NCBI GenBank assembly: GCA_021781745.1
Contig: JAJXWH010000030.1
Location: forward strand, 1 to 64,000
DNA length: 64,000 bases
Origin: Bacillota bacterium
GTDB lineage: Bacteria; Bacillota; Clostridia; Clostridiales; Clostridiaceae
Direction: 5' to 3'
Each line of letters opens with the position of its first letter. Position 1 is the stretch's first letter. Made by a program: the position numbers and the translations under genes. Shown here one piece after another: positions 1 to 8,260 of the stretch. The notes beneath the pieces are model-generated. The model was not told where the DNA came from, did not search any database, and saw nothing but the letters and a program-made list of their open reading frames with translations.

Positions 1-115
1 TTTTTAAGCATTTTCATGAAGTTTTTATCTTAAAATACTATTTATGTATATTTTGTTTTCCAGTAAGCATAAAAAGGCTTCTGTAATGTATTTGTTATAT
101 TTTGTATAAGTTAGC

Positions 116-331
116 TTGATGGCTATGACGTTAATGTTGTTTAAAGAAGATATGATGGGCTTACTTGGAGGTTTTGTTATTTTAAACCCTAATAAAACAA
201 AAGTTAATAAAGACTATTTACTTTTAATGCAAGAATGGCATCTTGTTGGATTAAAAGATAAAAATAATATGATTCTAAAGAATATATTCTTCTTCAAAAA
301 ATTAATTAATAATCATACCATCAAAATATAA
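116..331 (+). pseudogene. Multicopper oxidase remnant
   Basis: A 71-codon open frame whose middle reads DMMGLLGGFVIL, then NKDYLLLMQEW. This resembles the end of the first cupredoxin domain of multicopper oxidases, where a D-M-x-G-L-x-G motif precedes a glycine-rich strand and a conserved QEW segment. Intact enzymes are about 450-600 residues, and no copper-ligand HxH motif lies in this fragment. There is no convincing ribosome binding site before the first ATG, and after about residue 50 the frame becomes Lys/Asn/Phe-rich and unlike the family. I read it as a leftover piece rather than a gene. The family assignment is from memory of the motif only. Confidence 0.45.
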
Positions 332-361
332 CATAATTTACACTGATAGACAAAACCATAT

Positions 362-416
362 AAAAAAGCCAGCATAGCAAACATAATAATACGTTGCTCT
401 GCCAGCCTTTTTTAAC
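362..416 (-). terminator. Imperfect hairpin with A/T flanks, likely ssp terminator
   Basis: Two imperfectly complementary arms (AGCATAGCAA and TTGCTCTGCC) are flanked by A6 on one side and T6 on the other. The hairpin lies about 55 bases past the stop of the ssp gene ending at 469. A related element follows the third ssp gene near 7840-7895. Confidence 0.5.
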
Positions 417-468
417 CGAGGGTAGAAGTCAGGCTTGTAGAGAAATTTCTACTTTTTCAGCCTTTTAC

Positions 469-666
469 TTATTCAAGGCCTTGTTCGTATTCTTCTATCA
501 TGTGTTTTACCATGAATCCGCCAACATATCCATTTTGTCTTGAGGTAAGGTTTCCTTTGTCAATATGTTCATAATCCTTTAATCCAATTTCTGAAGCAAC
601 TTCAGTTTTTAACTTGTTTAATCCTTGTTTTGCCTCTGGTACTAAAGCTCTATTATTTGATGACAT
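469..666 (-). CDS. Alpha/beta-type small acid-soluble spore protein (copy 1)
   Basis: This 65-residue protein has the full alpha/beta-type SASP signature: an N-terminal EAKQGLNKLKTEVASEIGL block and a C-terminal RQNGYVGGFMVKHMIEEYEQ block. Members of this family coat spore DNA, protect it from UV and heat, and are degraded at germination by the GPR protease, whose cleavage region is the TEVASE stretch (about residues 21-26). The ATG sits nine bases after GGGAGG. The gene is monocistronic with its own terminator. Two close paralogues lie at 1615-1824 and 7957-8166. It is expected to be expressed in the forespore. Confidence 0.95.
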   Translation of the reverse strand: MSSNNRALVPEAKQGLNKLKTEVASEIGLKDYEHIDKGNLTSRQNGYVGGFMVKHMIEEYEQGLE

Positions 667-760
667 AATAATCTACCTCCCTTAATTCAATAAATTTTGT
701 TTGGCAGTAATATATTAACCACTTTCATAAATTATAATCTTCAAAAATATTAACAAAAAT
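667..760 (-). promoter_or_regulatory. Conserved ssp upstream leader (copy 1)
   Basis: About 80 bases before the start codon are nearly identical to the regions upstream of the other two ssp genes. Shared blocks on the minus strand are AGATTATAATT, GTGGTTAATATATTACTGCC and the GGGAGGTA ribosome binding site. The conservation outside the coding frame suggests a forespore (sigma-G type) promoter, but I could not fix -35 and -10 hexamers with confidence. The rest of the gap to 1053 holds no gene I can recognise. Confidence 0.6.
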
Positions 761-1053
761 AGCTATTTAGCTTATCTTTAATACTCCTAGCTTCTTTCTA
801 CATTCTTTTCTTTTTTTTGATATTTATATCTTATTTTTATAATCTTTATGATGATTTACATTCAATTTATAATATTTTCTAATTAAAAGCCCAGGTTTCT
901 ATAATCTATTGAGACAATTGTAAAAATCAATAGAGTAAATATACTTATTTCCTGTTATAAAATCGTGAAATTATCACAAAATAAATTTGTTAGGTAAGTG
1001 ATACTAACAAATGCTTAAATAATAATTTTCACTAATGAAAGGAGATTACAATT

Positions 1054-1296
1054 ATGAGTTTAAGAAATGAACACTCTCAAAATTTTGATGCAGATATTGA
1101 GCAAGCTAAACAGTATAATCAACAAGTTGGTACTTCTGGTCAAATTGATATGTTAAATTCTTCTACATACTCTAATTATTCTGGTCACAGTCATGATGGT
1201 GATATTAATAAAGCTAAGGCATATAATGAACTAGTTAATGCTTCAAGGCAATCCAGTATGTCAAACGCTGCTGATTCTTCCAACGGTTTAGAATAA
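1054..1296 (+). CDS. Small two-repeat protein, possibly gamma-type SASP-like
   Basis: An 80-residue hydrophilic protein rich in Asn, Ser and Gln with one Met-flanked repeat: DADIEQAKQYNQQV (about residues 12-25) and DGDINKAKAYNELV (about 49-62). The Gln/Asn-rich, Cys-free, internally repeated composition is reminiscent of gamma-type SASPs, which act as an amino-acid store in spores, but I do not see the GPR-type TEFASE site of Bacillus SspE. The start is supported by AAAGGAGA eight bases upstream. It lies between two alpha/beta ssp genes on the opposite strand. The gene call is good; the function is an inference from composition and position. Confidence 0.7.
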   Translation: MSLRNEHSQNFDADIEQAKQYNQQVGTSGQIDMLNSSTYSNYSGHSHDGDINKAKAYNELVNASRQSSMSNAADSSNGLE

Positions 1297-1355
1297 ATTT
1301 GATTCAAAAATTGGAATTAGTTTAAAATAAATATTAAAATGCTAAATGCTCTGTT

Positions 1356-1399
1356 TTTCCTTCATTTAATATATTATTCTACTTGTTAAATGAAGGAAA
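1356..1399 (+). terminator. Long hairpin after the two-repeat protein
   Basis: A perfect 13-base inverted repeat (TTCCTTCATTTAA at 1357-1369, complement at 1386-1398) starts about 60 bases after the stop codon. The T-tract that follows is weak, so termination is likely but not certain. Confidence 0.6.
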
Positions 1400-1523
1400 G
1401 ATTTATTATTCATTGTAAATCAACACAATTTTCTAAATGATTAAATATAATTAATTTCTGTCAATTAATAAAAAAATTAATAACAACTCTAATTTAGTAT
1501 ATAAGTGTTTCAAAAATAGACAT

Positions 1524-1578
1524 AATGAAAACTAGTAAAACACTTGTATCTATGATACATTATTCTACTAGTCTTCAT
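1524..1578 (-). terminator. Nested hairpin downstream of ssp copy 2
   Basis: Outer arms ATGAAAACTAGTA and TACTAGTCTTCAT pair with one mismatch, and an inner GTATC-TAT-GATAC hairpin sits inside. On the minus strand the outer arm is followed by a T-rich run. It lies 37 bases past the stop of the ssp gene ending at 1615. Nothing else is seen in 1297-1614. Confidence 0.55.
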
Positions 1579-1614
1579 TTACCATATTAAATTATATGCT
1601 AAGCCTTCAGATAA

Positions 1615-1824
1615 TTATTTTAAGCCTTGTTCGTAGCTTTCTATCATGTGTTTAACCATGAATCCGCCAACATATCCATTTTGTCTTGAAGAAAGGTTTC
1701 CTTTATCAATGTTTTCATAGTCACTTAAACCTACTTCTGAAGCAACTTCTGTTTTTAATCTGTTTAATCCTTGTCTTGCCTCTGGTATTAAAGTTCTGTT
1801 TCTTCCACTGTTATTTGATGACAT
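1615..1824 (-). CDS. Alpha/beta-type small acid-soluble spore protein (copy 2)
   Basis: A 69-residue DNA-binding spore protein of the alpha/beta SASP family with the TEVASE germination-protease site and the RQNGYVGGFMVKHMIESYEQ block. Two in-frame ATGs are available. The second, at 1822-1824, lies nine bases after GGGAGG and matches the spacing of copy 1; the first is only three bases away, so the shorter form is preferred. It differs from copy 1 mainly by an inserted SGRNR-type segment near the N-terminus, which is shared in part with copy 3. Confidence 0.95.
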   Translation of the reverse strand: MSSNNSGRNRTLIPEARQGLNRLKTEVASEVGLSDYENIDKGNLSSRQNGYVGGFMVKHMIESYEQGLK

Positions 1825-1915
1825 ATGCATCTACCTCCCTTAATAATATTTATTTTGCTTGGCAATAATATCTTAACCACTATTGTTAATTATAATCTAC
1901 AAAAATATTAGTAAA
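1825..1915 (-). promoter_or_regulatory. Conserved ssp upstream leader (copy 2)
   Basis: Same element as at 667-760, with GTGGTTAAGATATTATTGCC on the minus strand followed by the GGGAGGTAG ribosome binding site. Confidence 0.55.
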
Positions 1916-1968
1916 AGTAGCATTCATAACTTGTACTGGATTACTTTAGAACATATGTTATTACTTTA

Positions 1969-2550
1969 TTATAAATTATTTATCCTTTTATAATATTTAA
2001 GTGTCTTTTCATAATCCTCCATTGTATCTAAATCCATAAATATTCCCTCATCTTCTACCTCTACAGATGTGAAGCTATTATTATTTATAAAATCCCTTAA
2101 AGACTTATAATTCAAATCATCTATAATTTTATGAATAAGATTACTATTACATAATATTGGGTGCCCTTTTTTTCTCATATATACAGGAATTATTATGTTT
2201 CCTTCAGCTTTAAGCATTTGTTTATAAGTATCTTTTTTTATCACTGGATAATCTCCTGGTATCAAAAAAAATTTTTCGTTTTTAACTTGTGTTAATGCTG
2301 CCTTTACAGAACTAAACATACCATCCATATAATTTTCATTAAATATTAATTTTACCTTTTCATATGGTCTTAAAAGTTCTGCAATTGTACTATAATTATA
2401 TCCTCCAACAACTATAACATCAGAACATAAATCATACATTGATTCAATACATCTCTCAATTACAGTTTTGTCCCCTATTTTTAGAGACATTTTATATTTT
2501 TCCATTCTACTAGATAATCCCGCCGCAAGTACTATTCCATCAATAGACAT
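1969..2550 (-). CDS. MocA/MobA-type molybdenum cofactor nucleotidyltransferase
   Basis: A 193-residue NTP-transferase (GT-A fold). The N-terminal LAAGLSSRMEKYKM motif is the nucleotide-binding signature, followed by a GDYP metal-binding motif near residue 98 and a KKGHP motif near 127. Family members attach CMP (MocA) or GMP (MobA) to molybdopterin. In genomes with xanthine dehydrogenase-type enzymes the single-domain form usually makes the cytosine dinucleotide cofactor those enzymes need. The three-subunit molybdenum hydroxylase at 4058-7695 is the obvious client, although the two are not in one operon. The start follows AAGGTGG. Whether it uses CTP or GTP cannot be told from sequence by eye. 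Confidence 0.85.
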   Translation of the reverse strand: MSIDGIVLAAGLSSRMEKYKMSLKIGDKTVIERCIESMYDLCSDVIVVGGYNYSTIAELLRPYEKVKLIFNENYMDGMFSSVKAALTQVKNEKFFLIPGDYPVIKKDTYKQMLKAEGNIIIPVYMRKKGHPILCNSNLIHKIIDDLNYKSLRDFINNNSFTSVEVEDEGIFMDLDTMEDYEKTLKYYKRINNL

Positions 2551-2762
2551 ACATATCCACCTTACAAAATTTTATTTTTTAAGAGAAGTATTCTTAAACA
2601 GTTTAGTTTTGGCTAAATTAATAATAAATATGCATACCTAATTGAGAAATTTAATCTCTATTAAAAGTTAGATATAATGTATAAATTTTATTTATATTAC
2701 GAAAATTATCAATATTAATATCATCGGATTACATGAAAATTTATAAAGATAGGGGAATTTAT

Positions 2763-3031
2763 ATGAACAACGAATCAATATCTCAATATTATATTTTTTT
2801 CATCTTAATTCCAGTACTATGTGGAACTATAGCCAGATATCTTACTCTAATAGTTGATTATAGATAATATCCAACATATCCAAATGGATATCTGATTAAT
2901 TTAGTAACTGGATTTATATCTTCTGGAATAGGAGCTATTGCAATTCCTGCATTGCTTGACAAAAATTTCGAAGCTGTTACATTTCTATTGCTAGCACCGA
3001 ACAGTTTAGAGAAGTAAGAATAATTATTTAA
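2763..3031 (+). pseudogene. YIEGIA-family protein remnant with stop and frameshift
   Basis: An ATG at 2763 behind AGGGGA opens a 34-residue frame (MNNESISQYYIFFILIPVLC...) ending ...IVDYR then TAA. In the same frame the text continues YPTYPNGYLINLVTGF, then GAIAIPALLDKNFEAVTFLL, and a one-base shift restores EQFREVR. My recollection of the YIEGIA family (B. subtilis YphB-like, about 290 residues) has DYRQYPTYP..., ...PALLEKxxxAVTFLxLA..., QFREVR in this order. The TAA therefore looks like a CAA-to-TAA change, and the frame is also broken near 2990. Only the N-terminal third remains. Confidence 0.6.
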
Positions 3032-3066
3032 TATAAAATACATATTATATTTAAGAAGGTGAATTA

Positions 3067-3900
3067 ATGGATCTAATAAAAAAAGCAGTTAGAGCAGGCA
3101 TTGCCGCTTCTTTATGTATGCTGGTATCAAATCTGCTAAATCTTAAATTTCCTTTCTTTGTTTTATTACCTGCTGTAATGCCAATATCTACTTTCTTCGG
3201 CGAGACGATTAAATTTGGAATAAATAGAGTTATTGGCACTACCATTGGAGCAATCATTGGTAGTATACTTGTTACTATTCAATCCCAGAATGTATTTCTT
3301 ATTGGTATAGGAGTGATAATAATTATTTATGTGTGTAATTATCTCAAATGGAATAGCACTACTTCTATTGCCTGTCTTGTATTTGTGGCAATCATGGCTG
3401 GAATGAAGGAATCAGCAGTTACCTATAGCATCCATAGGCTTGTGGATACTTTTATTGGCATTGCTATTACTACCCTTGTAAACAACTATGTCTTTAATCC
3501 TGATATTACAAAACTAATAAAAAATCAAGCTAAGAATATACAAGAAAAATTGCTATCTATTGCAAAATCCAAAGATTTTTTAGAAAGTAAAAATGAACTA
3601 AATAAAATTGAACTTGAAATAAATAATATTAAGGAAAAGCTTAGAATATATACAGAAGAAGTTAACATTAACCCAAAATTCGCATGTACAAAAAACAAAC
3701 TAAATACTATAGTTTGTTCTCTTTCTATTATTTTTGAACAAATTAAAATAATAAATTATATTAATTCAAATGGATATACGAATTTTTATAAGAATAGTAA
3801 ACTAGATGCAAACAATCTTGGTATGGTTATTAGTCTACATAAAGATATATTTTTCAATGAAATTAGAAAAATAGATGATATAATTAATGATATTACTTAA
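3067..3900 (+). CDS. Aromatic acid exporter / FUSC-like membrane protein
   Basis: A 277-residue protein. Its first half (about residues 8-145) holds six hydrophobic segments with the repeated Gly/Ala-rich helices typical of the ArAE_1/FUSC superfamily, including GINRVIGTTIGAIIGSILVT and the later HRLVDTFIGIAITTLVNN. The second half is a soluble, Lys/Asn-rich alpha-helical tail, as in DUF939-type proteins. Relatives are proposed efflux carriers for aromatic acids. The start is supported by AAGAAGGTGA. It converges on the xdh-type operon with a strong shared terminator between. Substrate unknown. Confidence 0.8.
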   Translation: MDLIKKAVRAGIAASLCMLVSNLLNLKFPFFVLLPAVMPISTFFGETIKFGINRVIGTTIGAIIGSILVTIQSQNVFLIGIGVIIIIYVCNYLKWNSTTSIACLVFVAIMAGMKESAVTYSIHRLVDTFIGIAITTLVNNYVFNPDITKLIKNQAKNIQEKLLSIAKSKDFLESKNELNKIELEINNIKEKLRIYTEEVNINPKFACTKNKLNTIVCSLSIIFEQIKIINYINSNGYTNFYKNSKLDANNLGMVISLHKDIFFNEIRKIDDIINDIT

Positions 3901-3953
3901 AGTAAAATGTATTTATCTTGATTTAATGTGCAATCATAAATTTCTATATGTTT

Positions 3954-4008
3954 AAAAAAAGGGCTGTCGCATTAGCGGATTAAAATTTAGTGCGACAGCC
4001 CCTTTTTA
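3954..4008. terminator. Strong bidirectional terminator
   Basis: A GGGCTGTCGCA arm (from 3961) pairs with TGCGACAGCCC (from 3990), flanked by A7 on the left and T5 on the right. It separates the convergent exporter gene ending at 3900 and the iron-sulfur subunit gene ending at 4058. Confidence 0.9.
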
Positions 4009-4057
4009 GTATTTTTATCATTTGAGTTTTTAATCTATAAATTATTTTTCAAAACTA

Positions 4058-4528
4058 TTACATACTGCTGTTTATGATAGATTTTATTGCATTCTTTATT
4101 TCTTCATACCCAGTGCATCTGCAAAGATTAGCTTGAAGCCATTCTTCAATTACATGATCATTTGCGTCAGGATGTATATTAGCTAAAGCATGACAAACCA
4201 TTAGAAAACCTGAGGTACAGTATCCACATTGAAAACTCCAATTATCTACAAAAGCTTTTTGTATTGGTGCATTTTGCAAGCCTTCAACAGTAATTATTTT
4301 CTTCCCTATAGCTTCAACAGTAAGCATTAAGCAGGACTTTATAGGCCATCCGTCAACAAGAACAGTACATGCACCACAATCTCCATTTTCACAACCTGGT
4401 TTAGCTCCAGTAAGCCCTAATTCATTTCGGAGGGTATTAAGTAAAATGTCACTTGGCTTTACAGCAATTTCTTTATTTTCTCCATTTACATTTAAAGTAA
4501 TAATAGATTTACTAAGAATTTGCATCAT
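4058..4528 (-). CDS. Molybdenum hydroxylase, [2Fe-2S] subunit
   Basis: The small electron-transfer subunit (156 residues) of a xanthine dehydrogenase/CO dehydrogenase-family enzyme. The plant-type [2Fe-2S] domain uses Cys46, Cys51, Cys54 and Cys66 (GCENGDCGAC). The C-terminal helical [2Fe-2S] domain uses Cys101, Cys104, Cys136 and Cys138 (CGYCTSG and CRCTGY). All eight cluster ligands are present. It passes electrons from the molybdenum subunit (5350-7695) to the FAD subunit. It overlaps the FAD-subunit gene by 17 bases and is last in the three-gene operon before the terminator. Confidence 0.93.
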   Translation of the reverse strand: MMQILSKSIITLNVNGENKEIAVKPSDILLNTLRNELGLTGAKPGCENGDCGACTVLVDGWPIKSCLMLTVEAIGKKIITVEGLQNAPIQKAFVDNWSFQCGYCTSGFLMVCHALANIHPDANDHVIEEWLQANLCRCTGYEEIKNAIKSIINSSM

Positions 4529-5363
4529 TTTTGCATCCCTCCAATTTCTCTAAAGCTTCTAAAAGCATTTTTTGCAACATAAATTTTCTGAAATCACTAG
4601 ATCCAGATAAATCACTTAATATTAAATCCGGCATATTGCAAATTATTTTCTTTACTCTCTCATTACTCGATAAAGTAGTATCATTAAGGTATTCTTCTAT
4701 TAAAGGAGATCTAAAGGGATAATTGAAAACCCCACTAAATGCAATATTTATCTTATTATCCTCTTTATGTGCTGCAAGAGTAATTAATGGATAATCTATT
4801 TTATCATTTTTAGTTCTTTTAGCATGAACATGTGGTAAATGGAGAAACTTTCTATCTATATTCACATTAACTATAAATTCTCCATCACTTAGTCTTATTC
4901 TTTCATCAAATATATCATTAAATAAGACTGTTTTATTTCCATTTGAGCTTGCTATAATAATTTCGCTATTTGTAAGCAAAAGAGGTAATACAGCTTCTCT
5001 ATAAATAATTGTTGCTGCAATATTTCCTCCTAGGGTTATTTTATCCTGTATAGTATGATCAGCTATTCTTTTTACACATAGACTTAATAAAGGAAATAAA
5101 TTTTTTTCAGCTATTTCTGTTAGGGTTACTGCAGAACCAATAGTTAATTTGTTTTCATTTAATTCTTGAATATTACATTCGGGAATCCCTTTTATATCAA
5201 TTACTGCTTCTGTATACACATTATGGGCCCTTGCCATACTTATTATTTCTGTTCCGCCGCCATAATATATAGGCTTCTTTCCTTTAGTATTTAATTCATT
5301 AAATAGCTTTATTGCTTCATCTATATTCTCTGGTTTATAATATTCAAAGTCAAATGGTATCAT
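4512..5363 (-). CDS. Molybdenum hydroxylase, FAD-binding subunit
   Basis: The middle subunit (283 residues) of the same enzyme. The N-terminal FAD domain has the GGGTEI loop near residues 36-41 and the TLGGNIAA motif (about 115-122) that bind FAD in the CoxM/XdhB family, followed by the CO-dehydrogenase flavoprotein C-terminal domain. It takes electrons from the two [2Fe-2S] centres and delivers them to NAD or another acceptor. Coding overlaps on both sides show tight translational coupling in the order molybdenum, FAD, [2Fe-2S] subunit. Confidence 0.9.
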   Translation of the reverse strand: MIPFDFEYYKPENIDEAIKLFNELNTKGKKPIYYGGGTEIISMARAHNVYTEAVIDIKGIPECNIQELNENKLTIGSAVTLTEIAEKNLFPLLSLCVKRIADHTIQDKITLGGNIAATIIYREAVLPLLLTNSEIIIASSNGNKTVLFNDIFDERIRLSDGEFIVNVNIDRKFLHLPHVHAKRTKNDKIDYPLITLAAHKEDNKINIAFSGVFNYPFRSPLIEEYLNDTTLSSNERVKKIICNMPDLILSDLSGSSDFRKFMLQKMLLEALEKLEGCKNDANS

Positions 5364-7695
5364 ATTTTCCTCCAGTCTTAGCCTTCCAAATCACTTCAGG
5401 TGTAATAGGAAGATTATTAAATTCATAACTAGCAGCACGTGAGATTGCATTTGCAAAGGCACCAGGAATTCCTATTATTCCATGTTCAGCAAATCCACGC
5501 GCTCCAAAAGGAGCATCTATTTGGGGAGTTTCAATGAAGTCAATTATGTATTCTGGATTTTCACCTATCCTCATTAATTTATAAGTACGTAATGAAGTAT
5601 CTTCCAATATTCCTTCATTATTATATGTAAACGCTTCTCTCGTAGCTATCCCAAAGCCCATATTTATACCACCCATTACAAGGCCCCTGGATGTTTTGGG
5701 ATTTATCAATTTACCTGCGTCAATAACTGTAATAGCTTTTAAAAGTCTATATGTAAAATCTGTAGGATTATATTCAATTTCAACAGCTTGAGCACCTACA
5801 GTCCATGCTGGACCTGGTTTACCTTTCCCTGATTCTTTATTTAAATCAGTTATATGACTCATTACAAATGTTCCACGACCAATTATTTGTCCTTCAATTG
5901 CAAGTCCATTAGGTTCTTGATGGCCTCTTGCCAAGTCTTTAAAGGAAACATATATTTCTGGGTCCTGTTTTAAAAATACTTTTTCATCTCCTATCCCTAA
6001 ATCTTCTGGAGGAGATTTCATAACAAGGGCTGCTAGGCTTTTTAATTGCTTTATAAGATCTTCTGCAGCTCTAAGTACTGCCCTCCCTGCCATGAAAGTC
6101 GTCATACTTGCAACAGTTTTCCAATGTTGGGGTGATATTTGAGTATCTACGTCCATAAATACATGAATTCTTCCTACATCCATTTTAAGCTTCTCAGCAA
6201 GTATTTGAGCTATAGTAGTTTTCATGCCTGGTCCTATCTCTACTGCTCCACTATTTAAATTTATGCTTCCATCAGTATTAAAAGTGAGAAAAATTCCAGA
6301 AACAGCATTAGTTGGTGAATCAGAAGTCTTCCAAAAACACCCTATACCTTTTGCTTTTATCAATCCATTATCAGTTGTTGTTACCTGCCATTCATCCCAT
6401 TTAGCTAATTCTTTTAGTTTTGTTATGCACCCTGATAAATTACCAACATTGCTCAAAGTTGTTTTCACCTGTGTTGGTGTATATTGACCTGGTTTTATGG
6501 CATTTATATTTCTTAGTTCTAAAGCATCAATTCCAAGTTTTGCAGCCAATTTATCCATCATTCTTTCCATACAGAATGTATATTCCAAATGACCAAATCC
6601 TCGATAGGATGTAACATAGGTATGATTAGTATATACACATTTTGAATCACACCATACATTGTCAATATTATATGGTCCAGAGCAATCTACTGCTATTGAT
6701 TTAGCAAGTCTTGGCCCAATATCTGAGTATGCCCCTCCATCAACTTTATAGTTAGCTTCAAGAACTTTAATAATACCATCTTTAGTTGCTCCTAATTTTA
6801 AATTTGCTTCTACTCCAATTCTGCATGGTGAAGTTTTAATATCATCTTCTCTGCTATTTGCTATTTTGACTAATTTCCCATTAACTGCCTTTGAAGCTAA
6901 ATATGCAATTAGTTCTAGCTGCATAGGCGCCTTACCTCCAAAACCTCCACCGACAAATGGCACTTTTACAATTATGTTGCCTTCTGGTATGTTATAATAC
7001 TTGCTTAAAAGTTTTCTAACTGAATAAGGACCCTGTGAGGAAGTATAAATTATTACCCTTCCATCAGGCATAATTTGTGCTCTAGCAACTCTAGTTTCCA
7101 TTGCTAAATGATCTGACTGAGGCATAGAAAAATTCCCATATACAACTACTTCACTTTCTTCCCAGCCTTTTGTTAAATCTCCTTTTCTTATTTTAATATA
7201 ATCTGAAATATTAGAGTTGGCTTCCGGATATACATCATGAACAGCCTTCTTGTAACTACTTAAACTTTCATGCACAAGAACCGCATCTGCTTTAATAGCA
7301 TCACTTATCGAGTTCACTACAGACATTGGCTCATATTCTACATTTATTAATTTAACTGCTTTCATTGCTTCTTGTTCACTATTTGCTACAACTACAGCAA
7401 TTGGTTCCCCATAATAACGAACTTTATCCCTAGCAATTGGTGGTCTGTCTTCTATTACTGTGCCACAAAGTGTAGGGAAATAATCTCCTGTTATAATTGC
7501 TTTAACTCCTGACGACTGCTCAGCTTCAGATACATCTATTGATTTAATTTTTGCATGTGCATAACGACTTGTGAGAATTTTTGCATGCAACATTCCTACT
7601 TCAATTAAGTCATCAGTGTATTTCGCTGCACCATTTACTTTATCAAAAGCCTCTTTTCTTGGTATACTTACTCCAATTCCATTTGTATTGCTCAA
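5350..7695 (-). CDS. Molybdenum hydroxylase, molybdopterin-binding subunit (xanthine dehydrogenase family)
   Basis: The large catalytic subunit (781 residues). The N-terminal aldehyde oxidase/xanthine dehydrogenase a/b hammerhead domain begins around residue 15. The GGGFGGK cofactor loop is at 249-255, and the C-terminal ARGFAEHG motif carries the likely catalytic glutamate (E737). The enzyme would hydroxylate a purine or other N-heterocycle or aldehyde at the Mo centre. Purine hydroxylation is a common role in clostridia, but the substrate cannot be assigned by reading. AAGGAGGG precedes the ATG. It is first in its operon. It depends on molybdate uptake (modABC at 21.6-24.1 kb) and on the nucleotidyltransferase at 1969-2550. 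Confidence 0.9.
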   Translation of the reverse strand: MSNTNGIGVSIPRKEAFDKVNGAAKYTDDLIEVGMLHAKILTSRYAHAKIKSIDVSEAEQSSGVKAIITGDYFPTLCGTVIEDRPPIARDKVRYYGEPIAVVVANSEQEAMKAVKLINVEYEPMSVVNSISDAIKADAVLVHESLSSYKKAVHDVYPEANSNISDYIKIRKGDLTKGWEESEVVVYGNFSMPQSDHLAMETRVARAQIMPDGRVIIYTSSQGPYSVRKLLSKYYNIPEGNIIVKVPFVGGGFGGKAPMQLELIAYLASKAVNGKLVKIANSREDDIKTSPCRIGVEANLKLGATKDGIIKVLEANYKVDGGAYSDIGPRLAKSIAVDCSGPYNIDNVWCDSKCVYTNHTYVTSYRGFGHLEYTFCMERMMDKLAAKLGIDALELRNINAIKPGQYTPTQVKTTLSNVGNLSGCITKLKELAKWDEWQVTTTDNGLIKAKGIGCFWKTSDSPTNAVSGIFLTFNTDGSINLNSGAVEIGPGMKTTIAQILAEKLKMDVGRIHVFMDVDTQISPQHWKTVASMTTFMAGRAVLRAAEDLIKQLKSLAALVMKSPPEDLGIGDEKVFLKQDPEIYVSFKDLARGHQEPNGLAIEGQIIGRGTFVMSHITDLNKESGKGKPGPAWTVGAQAVEIEYNPTDFTYRLLKAITVIDAGKLINPKTSRGLVMGGINMGFGIATREAFTYNNEGILEDTSLRTYKLMRIGENPEYIIDFIETPQIDAPFGARGFAEHGIIGIPGAFANAISRAASYEFNNLPITPEVIWKAKTGGKYDTI

Positions 7696-7837
7696 TCATT
7701 ATCCCTCCTTATTTTTTTAATATATATATATTCTTACTATGTATAGTTAAAACTATACATTCATTTTTCCTATTTTTTCTAAAATATATTCACAGCTTCT
7801 AGAACAAATAAAAAACTTTTTAAATATAATTTTAGAC

Positions 7838-7896
7838 ACATAAAAAGCCAGCAGAACAAATATAAAATATTGTATAAACGCTCTGCTAACTTTCTA
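7838..7896 (-). terminator. Hairpin after ssp copy 3
   Basis: AGCCAGCAGAAC and GCTCTGCTAAC form an imperfect stem with flanking A-rich and T-rich runs, resembling the element after ssp copy 1. It separates the third ssp gene from the molybdenum hydroxylase promoter region. Confidence 0.5.
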
Positions 7897-7956
7897 AATT
7901 TAAGGGGATAGTTCATGGTTTTTAATGAAATGATTTTCTATGTATTTGGCTTAATA

Positions 7957-8166
7957 CTATTTTAAGCCTTCTTCATAGCTTTCTATCATATGTTTTACCA
8001 TGAAGCCGCCAACGCTTCCATTTTGTCTTGAAGAAAGGTTTCCTTTATCTTGGCTCTCATAATTTTGTAATCCAATTTCTGAAGCGACTTCAGTTTTTAA
8101 TCTTTGTAATCCTTGTTTTGCTTCAGGTATTAATGTTCTATTACTTCCACTGTTATTTGATGACAT
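7957..8166 (-). CDS. Alpha/beta-type small acid-soluble spore protein (copy 3)
   Basis: A 69-residue SASP with EAKQGLQRLKTEVASEIGL and RQNGSVGGFMVKHMIESYEE. Copies 1 and 2 have NGYVGG where this one has NGSVGG. The second of two in-frame ATGs (8164-8166) is eight bases from GGGAGG and is preferred over the first, only two bases away. Its upstream leader (8167-8255) repeats the conserved ssp element. Role as for the other alpha/beta SASPs: DNA protection in the dormant spore. Confidence 0.95.
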   Translation of the reverse strand: MSSNNSGSNRTLIPEAKQGLQRLKTEVASEIGLQNYESQDKGNLSSRQNGSVGGFMVKHMIESYEEGLK

Positions 8167-8260
8167 ATACATTACCTCCCTTTATTAATCTAAATTTTGC
8201 TTGGCAGTAATATATTAACCACTATCACAAATTATAATCTATTAAAATGTTAGAAAAAAT
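8167..8260 (-). promoter_or_regulatory. Conserved ssp upstream leader (copy 3)
   Basis: GTGGTTAATATATTACTGCC and AGATTATAATT recur here in the same order and spacing as upstream of ssp copies 1 and 2. The rest of the gap to 8687 has only a weak minus-strand coding-like stretch at about 8300-8530, containing two internal stops, that I could not assign. Confidence 0.55.

Noticed and set aside
4531-7802. Plus-strand open frames inside the molybdenum hydroxylase genes
   Set aside because: They are shadows of the minus-strand genes, with no ribosome binding sites and no recognisable domains.
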